DNA of 49,600 nucleotides from Bacteroidota bacterium. GTDB taxonomy: Bacteria > Bacteroidota > Bacteroidia > Cytophagales > Cyclobacteriaceae. Below the pieces are notes generated by a model, which made no database searches, was not told the origin of the DNA, and saw only the letters and a list, made by a program, of their open reading frames with translations. The translations under genes and the position numbers were made by a program. Positions 22,654 through 30,843 of the stretch are shown piece by piece (position 1 is the stretch's first letter; each line of letters begins with the position of its first letter). The stretch covers positions 1 through 49,600 of the forward strand of contig JAEZGH010000164.1 of NCBI GenBank assembly GCA_023417065.1. Direction: 5' to 3'.

Positions 22654-23304
22654 TTATTTTTTCCAGTTCGACGGATCCACCCGCCACGCCTTCAGAGACA
22701 CCAGTTGTTCCTCAGAAACATATTTTTGCTCCTGAGCATATTTCAGCAGATGCCCGTAGTCACTGAGTGTGATTAAGGATGTGTTGGCTTCATAGAAGTT
22801 TCGTGTGGCGATATCGAAGCCGTACGAGAAGATGCACACCATCCCGAGTACTTCGAATCCTTCTTTTCTGAGCGCAGCAGCGGCTTTCAGAGAGCTTCCT
22901 CCGGTGGATACCAGATCTTCAACCAGTACAACCTTTTGTCCTTTCTCAATGCGTCCTTCGATGAGATTTTCCATGCCATGATCTTTCGGCTTGGGACGTA
23001 CGTAGAGAAACGGAAGGTTCATTTTGTCTGCCACCAGAGCGCCCTGCGCAATTCCGGCAGTTGCGACTCCGGCAATTGCCTGCACGGTGAAGAAGTTCTG
23101 GCGAATGGCATCGACTAGTCCGTCACGAATAAGACTTCTGATGTCGGGATATGACAGCGACAGACGGTTATCACAATAAATGGGCGACTTCCATCCGGAA
23201 GCCCACGTAAACGGTTTATCCGTACTTAATTTGATAGCTTGAATTTTGAGAAGGCTGGCTGCAACTTGGCCGGCTGTTTCTTCCTGAACTTTTAGAATTG
23301 GCAT
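22654..23304 (-). CDS. pyrE: Orotate phosphoribosyltransferase
   Basis: This 216-residue enzyme joins orotate and PRPP to form OMP in pyrimidine synthesis. The PRPP-binding motif VVLVEDLVSTGGSSLKAA lies near residue 125. The catalytic loop region RPKPKDHGMENLIEG is just before it, and the substrate-recognition part FTWASGWKSPIYCDNR near residue 35. Length matches the single-domain bacterial enzyme. It is the first gene of a two-gene unit with the amine oxidase and is transcribed divergently from the Nudix gene at 23459. Confidence 0.95.
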   Translation of the reverse strand: MPILKVQEETAGQVAASLLKIQAIKLSTDKPFTWASGWKSPIYCDNRLSLSYPDIRSLIRDGLVDAIRQNFFTVQAIAGVATAGIAQGALVADKMNLPFLYVRPKPKDHGMENLIEGRIEKGQKVVLVEDLVSTGGSSLKAAAALRKEGFEVLGMVCIFSYGFDIATRNFYEANTSLITLSDYGHLLKYAQEQKYVSEEQLVSLKAWRVDPSNWKK

Positions 23305-23458
23305 AGCACCGAAATTTATACAAAAAACATATGTTTAATGGCATGATGACCGCTTCATTGGCGCTTTTTCAATAATGAGAAAATCCCGGGCAGGCCTTGC
23401 CACCTAAAGAATATTTTATTCTTTTGTGTTTATGGTTTCGTCTTAAATTCCGTATTGA

Positions 23459-24145
23459 ATGATCATTTTTATAAACGACATTCCACTGAGAATTCTTAAA
23501 GCTCAAGAATTGCCGGATGAAGGACGAATCAATCATATCATAGACGCCGCTGCTGAACGCGTCACCCAGGCGAAACTCATCCATCATGTATGGATCAAAA
23601 ACGTTGCAGAGCCAGAACTGAATCTCATCCTGGAATTTCTCGACTCACGAGTACCTACAAATGTCCTTTCGATAACGATTTCGGTTGCAGATTACGACTT
23701 GATCAAAGAACAACTCCGGAACAGATTCAAGATTGTTAAGGCTGCCGGTGGACTCGTTCGAAAAAAGGAAAAGTCTTTGATGATCTATCGCATGAAGAAA
23801 TGGGATCTTCCGAAAGGCAAAAAAGAGAAGGGGGAAACCTACCGGGAAACGGCGGTGCGCGAGGTTGAAGAAGAATGCAACATTACAGTCAAGCTGGGAA
23901 AGCGGATATGTACGACATGGCACACGTACACCATGAACAAGCGCGCCATGCTGAAGAAAACCAAATGGTATCTGATGGAGATCCAGGACGAGGCGAAGAT
24001 GAAGCCGCAGGCAAGTGAAGATATTGAAGACGTGCGTTGGATGAGCCAAAAAGAAGTGTATCACGCGCTGCAACACTCCTATAAGTCTATAAACTACGTC
24101 TTTGAACAGTTTTACATGAAGAACGGACTAAAGTCCACCAAATGA
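23459..24145 (+). CDS. Nudix hydrolase domain protein
   Basis: This is a 228-residue protein. An N-terminal region of about 95 residues of unknown fold precedes a Nudix domain. The Nudix box reads G-KKEKG-E then REVEEEC, so the catalytic REUxEE glutamates are intact, but the usual following Gly is Asn. Basic residues around KKWDLPKGKKEKG suggest binding of a polyphosphate or nucleotide. Diphosphate hydrolysis of some nucleotide-linked substrate is expected; the substrate cannot be told from sequence. It lies between divergent pyrE and convergent coaD and appears to be monocistronic. Confidence 0.85.
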   Translation: MIIFINDIPLRILKAQELPDEGRINHIIDAAAERVTQAKLIHHVWIKNVAEPELNLILEFLDSRVPTNVLSITISVADYDLIKEQLRNRFKIVKAAGGLVRKKEKSLMIYRMKKWDLPKGKKEKGETYRETAVREVEEECNITVKLGKRICTTWHTYTMNKRAMLKKTKWYLMEIQDEAKMKPQASEDIEDVRWMSQKEVYHALQHSYKSINYVFEQFYMKNGLKSTK

Positions 24146-24159
24146 CTCCTCAATTAGCC

Positions 24160-24618
24160 CTATAGCTTGTAGGGTAGAAACTCAGATACGTCCCCGCCGT
24201 ATTTGTGAACTTCACGAATGATCGATGAACTGATCCACGTTAATTGCGGAGAGGTGATCAGAAACACCGATTCCAGTTCACTAAACAATTTCCGGTTTAT
24301 TTGCGAGATGCTGTTCTCGTACTCGAAGTCTGTTGTATTGCGCAGTCCGCGGAGGAGGAACGTTGCACCGTGTCTTCTTGCAAGCTCCGCCGTGAGTTCA
24401 GAATAGGTAAGGACCGTTATGTTAGGGTACTTCTCGAATGTCTGACGGATACGGTCAATCATGTAACCGATCTCAAAGTACCTGACGTTTTTCTGGCTGT
24501 TATAACCAATGGCAATAATGATTTCGTCAAACAACTGAAGTCCGCGAAGTACAATGTCCTCGTGACCTTTGGTGAACGGATCAAATGAGCCAGGAAAGAG
24601 TGCGATTCTTTTTTTCAT
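24160..24618 (-). CDS. coaD: Phosphopantetheine adenylyltransferase
   Basis: This 152-residue enzyme transfers AMP from ATP to 4'-phosphopantetheine to make dephospho-CoA, the fourth step of CoA synthesis. The nucleotidyltransferase motifs are clear: GSFDPFTKGHEDIVLRG at the N-terminus (the T/HxGH site) and ISSSIIREVHKYGG near the C-terminus. RGLRNTTDFEYE in the middle matches the phosphopantetheine site. It follows the DUF3822 gene on the same strand after 30 bases and is probably co-transcribed with it. Confidence 0.96.
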   Translation of the reverse strand: MKKRIALFPGSFDPFTKGHEDIVLRGLQLFDEIIIAIGYNSQKNVRYFEIGYMIDRIRQTFEKYPNITVLTYSELTAELARRHGATFLLRGLRNTTDFEYENSISQINRKLFSELESVFLITSPQLTWISSSIIREVHKYGGDVSEFLPYKL

Positions 24619-24648
24619 GATGACGGGAAATGTTTTGCCGCAGCCCGA

Positions 24649-25548
24649 TCAGGGATGCGATTCGTTCATCAACGCAATGTTGTACAGATCGAAGAAGTGA
24701 TGCTCCTGTGCTTCGTCGAAAGGAAAGCCAAACCTGAGGAAGGAGGGACGGCCACCAAAGGTTACGTTCTTGATATACTTGTAGAATTCCGCGTAGTGCG
24801 GTGAAGATTTTCCGATATATCCCCACAACACAACTTCGCTGGTTTTTTGATCCATGTTGAGTGACTTCATCACCAACATGATGTACTTGATATAATCCGA
24901 GAACTGCTTAATGCCGAATTGGTTGTAGTAAAGGAGCTTTCCATCCTTGCACGCAATAATGTGCAGTTTGAACCGATCTACATAGATGTACAGGGGGCTG
25001 TCCTCGCGTGTTCGTGCAATTTGAAGAACACCCTCTATCAGGACCGCGGACTGGTGGGTGAAGTAGGGCGGATTATTCGGATAAACGCCTTCAATCCACT
25101 GCTTCAGATCCTTGTGGATGGCAAAAACAGTCACCGCATCGGCCATCGCGTTTTCCGTAGCAAGGAAGTCTTCCTTCCGGACGTCGATGTTGGCGTTGAA
25201 CTTAAGGTATTCAGGTAACGCCTCGGGGGCGAACAACACCTTGGGAACCTGAACAAATTTGTGATTCTTGAAAGAGATCTTGATTTTGTTCCAGAACCCC
25301 GCCTTGAGCAGATTGTGTGAATCGAAAAGCTGGTCCAACAGTTGGAGCAGCTCTTCATGAGACGTAATATTTGGTAAAACAAAGTCCTCCATCAGGAGGA
25401 CCAGATTTTCTTGGGGGTCGAGTACAGCAAGCTGAAAATCCCGGGTTCCGATATTTACCAACAAGTGGTACTGATGAATAAAGTCTTCATCAAAACGGTC
25501 ATCCCGGATTTTCTTGATCTGCTTGTAGTTCAACTCAGTACCCTGCAA
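24649..25548 (-). CDS. DUF3822 family protein
   Basis: This 299-residue cytoplasmic protein is of a family that, as far as I know, is found in Bacteroidota and often sits beside coaD. The sequence shows repeated beta-strand/helix units (YHLLVNIGTRDFQLAVLD; LYIYVDRFKLHIIACKDGKLLYYNQF) resembling the two lobes of an actin-like ATPase fold. I see no clear ATP-binding motif. It starts 2 bases after the stop of the upstream membrane protein and lies just ahead of coaD, so the three form one operon. Function is unknown; the pairing with a pilin-like protein recalls PilM-type assembly proteins, but this is speculative. Confidence 0.8.
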   Translation of the reverse strand: MQGTELNYKQIKKIRDDRFDEDFIHQYHLLVNIGTRDFQLAVLDPQENLVLLMEDFVLPNITSHEELLQLLDQLFDSHNLLKAGFWNKIKISFKNHKFVQVPKVLFAPEALPEYLKFNANIDVRKEDFLATENAMADAVTVFAIHKDLKQWIEGVYPNNPPYFTHQSAVLIEGVLQIARTREDSPLYIYVDRFKLHIIACKDGKLLYYNQFGIKQFSDYIKYIMLVMKSLNMDQKTSEVVLWGYIGKSSPHYAEFYKYIKNVTFGGRPSFLRFGFPFDEAQEHHFFDLYNIALMNESHP

Positions 25549-25550
25549 GG

Positions 25551-26360
25551 TTATTCCCAGTTTCCGCTAGTGCTCACATCGACACGGGATCCGAAGCCAA
25601 GTGGCTGACGGTTACGAACTTCGTTGGAAGCGCTGCGTTCGGGATTGATGGGTGCAGGATCCCTGACTTCGATCACACTTACCTCAAGATTTCCGCGCTT
25701 AACCTTGCCGACATAGATATCGAAGGTTTTGTTCGAACCTGGAACCTGTGCCAATGTTTTGATATCAACATTAGGATTTACCTGGTACTCCCACAGATCA
25801 GCGAGAACCTGGCCCCTCTTAACAGGAGCGCCAACTTCCAGATTGGCAAGATTCGTAATTGTTCCCGATTCGTTGAACCGATAAACTTCAGTTTTGCCGT
25901 TGTCGCCGCGAAGTCTGTATGCATTGGACTTTGCAACTACATAATCACCTTCTTTCACGAGAAATCCCATGAACGTTCCAGGGTTCGTGGCCGTTAACTG
26001 GAAATTCTTCTTGAAAATCCGGTCTTTGGCAGACATATAACCTACCGTATCAATTTTTACCGTTACTTTTTCCTCGCCGTAGCTGAGGATTTCTATCGTT
26101 TCAGATCTTACAGTGATCGGAACCTGACCATTTTCAATGAAGTTAATCAGCGAATCCCAGTCTGCAGTGTACTTTCCGTGGCGTTCGAGGTAAGCCTTCT
26201 CGGCTTCGCGAATCACAGCAAGTTTATCTTTGATACGATTTTCCGTTGCCGCAACGTGCTCCTTGAACTGGATGGTAGAGTTAATATCGAAAAACAGATA
26301 TCCCGCCAGGGCCAGACTCACCAGAAAAAGGACAATGGAAAGTATTTTAGTCAGGTTCAT
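25551..26360 (-). CDS. Membrane-anchored protein of unknown function, pilin-like N-terminus
   Basis: This is a 269-residue protein. A hydrophobic helix at residues 5-27 (ILSIVLFLVSLALAGYLFF) is followed by a long amphipathic helix (residues 30-62) and then GKYTADWDSLINFIENG. This layout is reminiscent of type IV pilin-like or pseudopilin proteins, though without the prepilin cleavage motif. The rest is beta-rich and ends with a polar tail. It is first in the operon with DUF3822 and coaD. A TATTATTG sequence upstream is one mismatch from the -7 consensus. I do not know a named family; a periplasmic domain on a membrane anchor is the safest description. Confidence 0.65.
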   Translation of the reverse strand: MNLTKILSIVLFLVSLALAGYLFFDINSTIQFKEHVAATENRIKDKLAVIREAEKAYLERHGKYTADWDSLINFIENGQVPITVRSETIEILSYGEEKVTVKIDTVGYMSAKDRIFKKNFQLTATNPGTFMGFLVKEGDYVVAKSNAYRLRGDNGKTEVYRFNESGTITNLANLEVGAPVKRGQVLADLWEYQVNPNVDIKTLAQVPGSNKTFDIYVGKVKRGNLEVSVIEVRDPAPINPERSASNEVRNRQPLGFGSRVDVSTSGNWE

Positions 26361-26435
26361 CGTAAATGGTTTAAGTGTTGCAATAATAGTTATTTTACCA
26401 TGTAATTAACAAGGCGGATTTTGTCGAAAATCGAA

Positions 26436-26900
26436 TTATATCCTGTGGAATCCGCTCATTTCACGTAATTCTTCGGCACTTCGCGTCAACTGAAAAATGC
26501 CGTGCCGGTCTGATGGCGGGATTGCCATAAGCTCCTCCCAGGCCATAAACCTCACATCCTTGATAATATTGAGTTCAGGGTCCGTTCCTGTCCGAAGCTG
26601 GCCCCCGATGGAGTTCACCTGGAAGAACAGCTCGACGGCATATAAGGGCGGACGGACGACTTCGCACACGAACCGGAATGGGCCAACCTCGACAGCCAGG
26701 CCGGTTTCTTCAAGAAATTCCCGCTCAAGATTTTGATGAACGGAAAAACCAAATTCAACGCCTCCACCCGGAGGGGCCCAGAAATCCGCCGGACCAAGCC
26801 CGGCGTGGCTTACAACAAGCAGCCGGTTCTCGTCCCAGCACAGCCCGCATGCCCGCACCCGCACCTTATTCCCATAGATCGATTTTACTGCTTCCTGCAT
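26436..26900 (-). CDS. Nudix hydrolase
   Basis: This 154-residue single-domain Nudix protein has the sequence WAPPGGGVEFGFSVHQNLE followed by REFLEETGLAV. The catalytic REUxEExGU part of the Nudix box is intact, but the earlier conserved Glu (GX5E) is replaced by Phe, so the box is slightly degenerate. It should hydrolyse a nucleoside-diphosphate-linked compound; the substrate is unknown. It is monocistronic, and divergent from the DUF1573 gene across a 114-base gap. Confidence 0.88.
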   Translation of the reverse strand: MQEAVKSIYGNKVRVRACGLCWDENRLLVVSHAGLGPADFWAPPGGGVEFGFSVHQNLEREFLEETGLAVEVGPFRFVCEVVRPPLYAVELFFQVNSIGGQLRTGTDPELNIIKDVRFMAWEELMAIPPSDRHGIFQLTRSAEELREMSGFHRI

Positions 26901-26989
26901 GTTTCCCTGATTAAATTCCGTTCAGGATAGAAAGTCACGAACGGTAAGAATTTTTGATAAACTTGGCAGAATTCTTGAGTTAAGGGTGT

Positions 26990-26997
26990 TAATTTTG
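26990..26997 (+). promoter_or_regulatory. -7 promoter element of the DUF1573 gene
   Basis: TAATTTTG is an exact match to TAnnTTTG, 17 bases before the ATG. The -33 element is weak. Confidence 0.5.
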
Positions 26998-27014
26998 AAA
27001 AAAATATAAAGCTT

Positions 27015-27425
27015 ATGAAGAAGTATATGTTTCTGCTGGCCCTGGTTGTTTTCTCTGTTCAGCTTTTTGCGCAACAAGCAAGCAAGCCAGCCGCGGGCCC
27101 GGTGATCACGTTTGAAGAAAAATCGTTCGACTTTGGCGATATATATCAGGGAGACAAAGTAGAGCATACGTTCAAATTTGCGAACACGGGTACTGAACCC
27201 CTGATTATCACTAACGTACAAGTTACTTGTGGCTGCACTGTGCCCTCATGGCCCCGTGATCCTATTATGCCGGGTCAGAAATCTGAAATCACTGTTGCGT
27301 TTAACAGCGCCGGAAAAAGCGGTAAGCAAAACAAGGTTGTTACCATCGTTAGCAATGCATCAAATCCTGATGGGGGCCTTATCAGCTTCAAAACCAACGT
27401 ACTGGATCGCAAACAAAATCAATAA
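27015..27425 (+). CDS. DUF1573 domain secreted protein
   Basis: This 136-residue exported protein has a signal peptide (MKKYMFLLALVVFSVQLFAQ). A single immunoglobulin-like DUF1573 domain begins at about residue 33 (FEEKSFDFGDIYQGDKVEHTF). It carries the typical central VTCGCTVPSWP and IMPGQKSEITVAFNS segments. Such proteins are abundant and often highly expressed in Bacteroidota and reside in the periplasm or at the outer membrane. The molecular role is not established. It is monocistronic, with its own promoter and a strong hairpin downstream. Confidence 0.92.
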   Translation: MKKYMFLLALVVFSVQLFAQQASKPAAGPVITFEEKSFDFGDIYQGDKVEHTFKFANTGTEPLIITNVQVTCGCTVPSWPRDPIMPGQKSEITVAFNSAGKSGKQNKVVTIVSNASNPDGGLISFKTNVLDRKQNQ

Positions 27426-27433
27426 CATTACTC

Positions 27434-27471
27434 AAAATTTGCAGTGGCAGAAACCTGCCATTGCAAATTTT
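27434..27471. terminator. Long hairpin terminator after the DUF1573 gene
   Basis: Two 17-base arms (27434-27450 and 27455-27471) pair completely, with one G-U, around a 4-base loop. The arms begin with AAAA and end with TTTT, so the hairpin could work in both directions, serving the DUF1573 gene and possibly the opposing DUF423 gene. Confidence 0.75.
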
Positions 27472-27543
27472 CCCACGGGGATCCTTGGCCTAATCCACCG
27501 CACCGCGCTATACTGAATCCGCTTTTCTCCGGAATAAACGCGA

Positions 27544-27951
27544 TCAGTTAATTCTTGGCGCTCCCTCGGGCTGCCTTCTGCCCTGAATCAGACCAACTGC
27601 AAGAAACGACCAGCCAATTAGTAGCATCACGCCGCCAATCGGAGTGACCGGCCCGAGTATACCCAGTCCGGTAAAGCATAATCCATATAAACTCCCGGAA
27701 AAGAGCAGAATGCCCAGGAAGAAGAAAATGCCCGCGTACTTCAATTTTGACGGATTGAAGTGATGCATTAGCGCGCCGGCAATAAGCATCGCCAACGCGT
27801 GATGTAATTGATACTCCACGGCGAGTTCGAACGTGCCGAGTCGGTTCCGCTCGATGAGAAACGGCTTTAATGCGTGTGCGCCGAAAGCCCCAAGTGCGAC
27901 GGATAAAAATCCTAGCACCGCGCCGGCGATAAGTGTGAATCTATGCGTCAT
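27544..27951 (-). CDS. DUF423 family membrane protein
   Basis: This is a 135-residue inner-membrane protein of the YgdD/DUF423 family. Four hydrophobic helices are visible, with the family signature LGAFGAHALK after the first and EYQLHHALAMLIAG in the second. The C-terminal GGVMLLIGWSFLAVGL is also typical. Function is unknown. Its start overlaps the yggS stop by 4 bases, so the two genes are translationally coupled. Confidence 0.92.
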   Translation of the reverse strand: MTHRFTLIAGAVLGFLSVALGAFGAHALKPFLIERNRLGTFELAVEYQLHHALAMLIAGALMHHFNPSKLKYAGIFFFLGILLFSGSLYGLCFTGLGILGPVTPIGGVMLLIGWSFLAVGLIQGRRQPEGAPRIN

Positions 27952-28628
27952 TGCGTTTTAGAAAGGTTACGTTCACCAAAAATAGCAGTACCTACCCGCA
28001 CTATTGTGCTACCCTCTTCAACAGCAATCGGATAATCGCCACTCATTCCCATCGAAAGTTCCGTCATTTGCATGTTGGGGGGAAGATTCTCCTTCTTGAG
28101 TGCTTCGAAGAATAATTTTAATTTCCTGAATTCACGTCTCACTTTTGCTTCGTCGTCCGTAAATGTCGCCATACCCATCAGGCCTGTAATGGATACGTTA
28201 TGCAACTCCCCGAGCGCACCCGATGCGATCAGTTCACGCACTTCTTCCTCTGAAAAACCGAACTTCGTTTCTTCGGATGCGATGAACACCTGCAGAAGAC
28301 AACGAATAGTTCTGTTGTTTTTTCGTGCTTGTTTGTCAATCTCCTGAAGAAGTTTGAGGGAGTCTACACTTTGAATGCAGTCGACGAATGGAGCAATATG
28401 CTTCACCTTGTTCGATTGCAGATGGCCGATCATATGCCAGGAAATGTCCTTGGGCAGTGCTTCATGTTTGGGTACGAGTTCCTGAACTTTATTTTCACCG
28501 AATACCCGTTGCCCGACAGCATACGCTTCTGCGATGACGTCAATTGGTTGCGTCTTACTTACGGCTACCAGGGTGCATCCCACGGGTAAGTTTTGCCGCA
28601 GATAATTGATGTTAATTTTGATATTCAT
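27948..28628 (-). CDS. YggS family pyridoxal phosphate homeostasis protein
   Basis: This 226-residue alanine-racemase-fold protein binds pyridoxal phosphate and keeps the free cofactor in balance. The PLP lysine lies in LVAVSKTQPIDVI near residue 25. Also present are FGENKVQELVPKHE, WHMIGHLQSNKVKHI, LSMGMSGDYPIAVEEGSTIVRVGTAIFG (split by short gaps in alignment) and the GLMGMATF loop. Length and motifs are standard. It is co-expressed with the DUF423 gene from its own promoter and divergent from the GH3 gene after 39 bases. Confidence 0.93.
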   Translation of the reverse strand: MNIKININYLRQNLPVGCTLVAVSKTQPIDVIAEAYAVGQRVFGENKVQELVPKHEALPKDISWHMIGHLQSNKVKHIAPFVDCIQSVDSLKLLQEIDKQARKNNRTIRCLLQVFIASEETKFGFSEEEVRELIASGALGELHNVSITGLMGMATFTDDEAKVRREFRKLKLFFEALKKENLPPNMQMTELSMGMSGDYPIAVEEGSTIVRVGTAIFGERNLSKTQ

Positions 28629-28651
28629 TCCTATTTTTAGCCTTTCAAAAA

Positions 28652-28659
28652 CAAAGCTA
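28652..28659 (-). promoter_or_regulatory. -7 promoter element of yggS
   Basis: The minus strand reads TAGCTTTG, an exact TAnnTTTG match and identical to the ECF sigma element, 23 bases upstream of the yggS start. Confidence 0.48.
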
Positions 28660-28667
28660 AGGCAAAT

Positions 28668-30230
28668 ATGGCGATACTCGGAACATTGCTGAAAAAAGGG
28701 ATACGCCTGAGGGAAATGCTGGAGCAGGAGTATTCTTCGCCATTTGATCTGCAGAAGAAGGAATTAAAAGAACTTTTGATAGCGGCAAACCAAACCGAAT
28801 TCGGCAAGTTCTATAACTTCCCCAAAATACTCAGCAACTTCAGAAGTGGCCACAGACAGTTTTACGAAGCATTCAAGGCTAATGTTCCTATCCACAATTA
28901 TAACAAGATATACAATGACTGGTGGAAGCTTTCACTTAAAGGTGTGAAAGACGTATGCTGGCCGGGACGCATCAAATACTTCGCACTGAGTTCGGGAACA
29001 TCGGAGGCTTCCTCCAAGTATATTCCGGTGACAAAGGATATGACAAAAGCGATACAGAAGACCAGTATCCGTCAGATCCTGACGTTGTCAAAATACGACC
29101 TTCCCTCAGAAACTTTTGAAGCTGGAATTCTGATGCTTGGCGGAAGCACGCACCTTAATAAACGCGGAAGCTACTTTGAAGGTGATCTTAGTGGTATTCA
29201 GGCTGCGAGACTGCCGTTCTGGTTTCAACATTTCTATAAGCCGGGAAAGAAAATTGCCAAGACACGCGATTGGGATGCAAAGCTCGATGAGATCGCACGC
29301 AAGGCTCCTGACTGGGATATCGGCATTATCGTCGGCGTTCCGGCATGGATACAGATTCTCATGGAGAAGATCGTTCGCCATCACAAGGTTAAAAACATCC
29401 ATGAGATATGGCCAAACCTGAATGTGTACGTTCATGGAGGAGTATCTTTTGATCCCTATCGAAAAGGATTCGAAAGATTGCTTGGACGGCCGATCTATTA
29501 TATTGAAACCTATCTGGCATCAGAAGGATTCATTGCCTTTCAGGCGTATCCCAATCGAAGATCAATGCGCCTGGTTCTCAACAATGGCATCTTCTATGAA
29601 TTCGTTCCCTTTGATGACCGCAACTTCGATGCGAATGGCGAATTGAAGGAAAATCCTCAAACCCTTCTCATCGACGAAGTTGAAGAAGGCAAGGAGTACG
29701 CCATTCTATTGTCGACTTGCTCGGGAGCTTGGCGGTATATGATCGGCGACGTCATCAAGTTTACTTCACTGGAAGAATCAGAGATTGTAATTACCGGGAG
29801 AACGAAACACTTCCTCAGTCTTTGTGGTGAACACCTTTCGGTGGATAATATGAACAAGGCTATTGAGCTTGTTGCCAACGACTACAATATCACGATTCCG
29901 GAATTCACAGTTGCCGGAATACCCCACGGTTCCCTCTTTGCACATCACTGGTTCGTAGGCACGGATGGAGCGAATAACATAGATGCAGGTGAATTGAAGG
30001 AAAAGATCGACGCACGACTGAAGGAGTTGAATGATGACTACGCCGTGGAGCGCAGCGCCGCACTTAAAGAAATTTATGTTGATGTGCTTCCCGTAAAAAC
30101 CTTTTACGATTACATGGAAGTAAAAGGCAAGGTTGGCGGACAAAACAAGTTTCCGCGCGTTATGAAAAATGCCCAGCTGGAGGACTGGAAAGCTTTCCTT
30201 CAACAAAACGGGAATGGAAATCGTAGTTAA
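28668..30230 (+). CDS. GH3 family acyl-adenylating (acyl acid-amido synthetase) enzyme
   Basis: This 520-residue protein belongs to the GH3 branch of the adenylate-forming superfamily. Its plant members join amino acids to carboxylic-acid hormones. The three ATP/AMP motifs are visible: SSGTSEASSKYIPVT near residue 110, ETYLASEGFIAFQ near 285, and WRYMIGDVIKF near 360. A KGKVGGQNKFPRV segment close to the C-terminus matches the mobile C-terminal lobe. The bacterial substrates are unknown; ligation of an amino acid to an acid is the family's chemistry. The next gene, a LysE-type exporter, overlaps it by 17 bases, so enzyme and transporter are co-expressed. Confidence 0.9.
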   Translation: MAILGTLLKKGIRLREMLEQEYSSPFDLQKKELKELLIAANQTEFGKFYNFPKILSNFRSGHRQFYEAFKANVPIHNYNKIYNDWWKLSLKGVKDVCWPGRIKYFALSSGTSEASSKYIPVTKDMTKAIQKTSIRQILTLSKYDLPSETFEAGILMLGGSTHLNKRGSYFEGDLSGIQAARLPFWFQHFYKPGKKIAKTRDWDAKLDEIARKAPDWDIGIIVGVPAWIQILMEKIVRHHKVKNIHEIWPNLNVYVHGGVSFDPYRKGFERLLGRPIYYIETYLASEGFIAFQAYPNRRSMRLVLNNGIFYEFVPFDDRNFDANGELKENPQTLLIDEVEEGKEYAILLSTCSGAWRYMIGDVIKFTSLEESEIVITGRTKHFLSLCGEHLSVDNMNKAIELVANDYNITIPEFTVAGIPHGSLFAHHWFVGTDGANNIDAGELKEKIDARLKELNDDYAVERSAALKEIYVDVLPVKTFYDYMEVKGKVGGQNKFPRVMKNAQLEDWKAFLQQNGNGNRS

Positions 30231-30843
30231 GGGAGTTGTTTCCGGCGTTGTTCTCGCGCTGTTGATAGGTCCAGTGTTTTTTACCATCCTTCAGACCAGT
30301 ATCGAGCGCGGATTCAGGAGCGGATTCTTTGTAGCAATAGGGGTGTCGTTAAGTGATGCCTTCTATATCCTGATCTCTTATCTGGGGTTGGTGAAGTTCG
30401 TCAGCGACGAAAGCTCCCGTCATTACCTCGCCTATGGCGGAGCCCTGGTGTTGTTTGGTTTCGGAATTTATTACCTGTTTATCAAAAGTCGTCAACTCGC
30501 TAATTTCAATCCGGAGACGATAAAGTTTCGCAGCCCGGGACGACTCATTGCTAAAGGATTTATCATTAATGGTCTTAGTCCCATGGTACTGTTCTTCTGG
30601 GTAGCTACCGTGGGAGTAGCTACTACTCAGTTCGGATACACTTCGCCGCGCGAAATCGTAGCATATTTCTCATCCATTGTATTGACCGTGTTTGCTACTG
30701 ATTTAATCAAAGCAAAACTTGCTGACAAACTCCGCGTCCTCATCACGCCGCGGTTTATAAGAATACTCAATATTGTTCTGGGAATCGTGCTGGTGGGTTT
30801 CGCGTGCCGCCTGATTCTTGATCCCGGAGGCATAGGACACTGA
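30214..30843 (+). CDS. LysE family amino-acid exporter
   Basis: This is a 209-residue, six-helix inner-membrane protein of the LysE/RhtB superfamily. It begins MEIVVKGVVSGVVLALLIGPVFF, with the family's conserved Gly-Pro in the first helix; a longer frame from 30169 would place a charged stretch in front. FVAIGVSLSDAFYILIS, the second conserved region, is also present. Such proteins export amino acids or related small molecules by proton antiport. It overlaps the end of the GH3 gene by 17 bases, suggesting it may export a GH3 product or precursor. It ends directly against the convergent vWA gene. Confidence 0.88.
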   Translation: MEIVVKGVVSGVVLALLIGPVFFTILQTSIERGFRSGFFVAIGVSLSDAFYILISYLGLVKFVSDESSRHYLAYGGALVLFGFGIYYLFIKSRQLANFNPETIKFRSPGRLIAKGFIINGLSPMVLFFWVATVGVATTQFGYTSPREIVAYFSSIVLTVFATDLIKAKLADKLRVLITPRFIRILNIVLGIVLVGFACRLILDPGGIGH

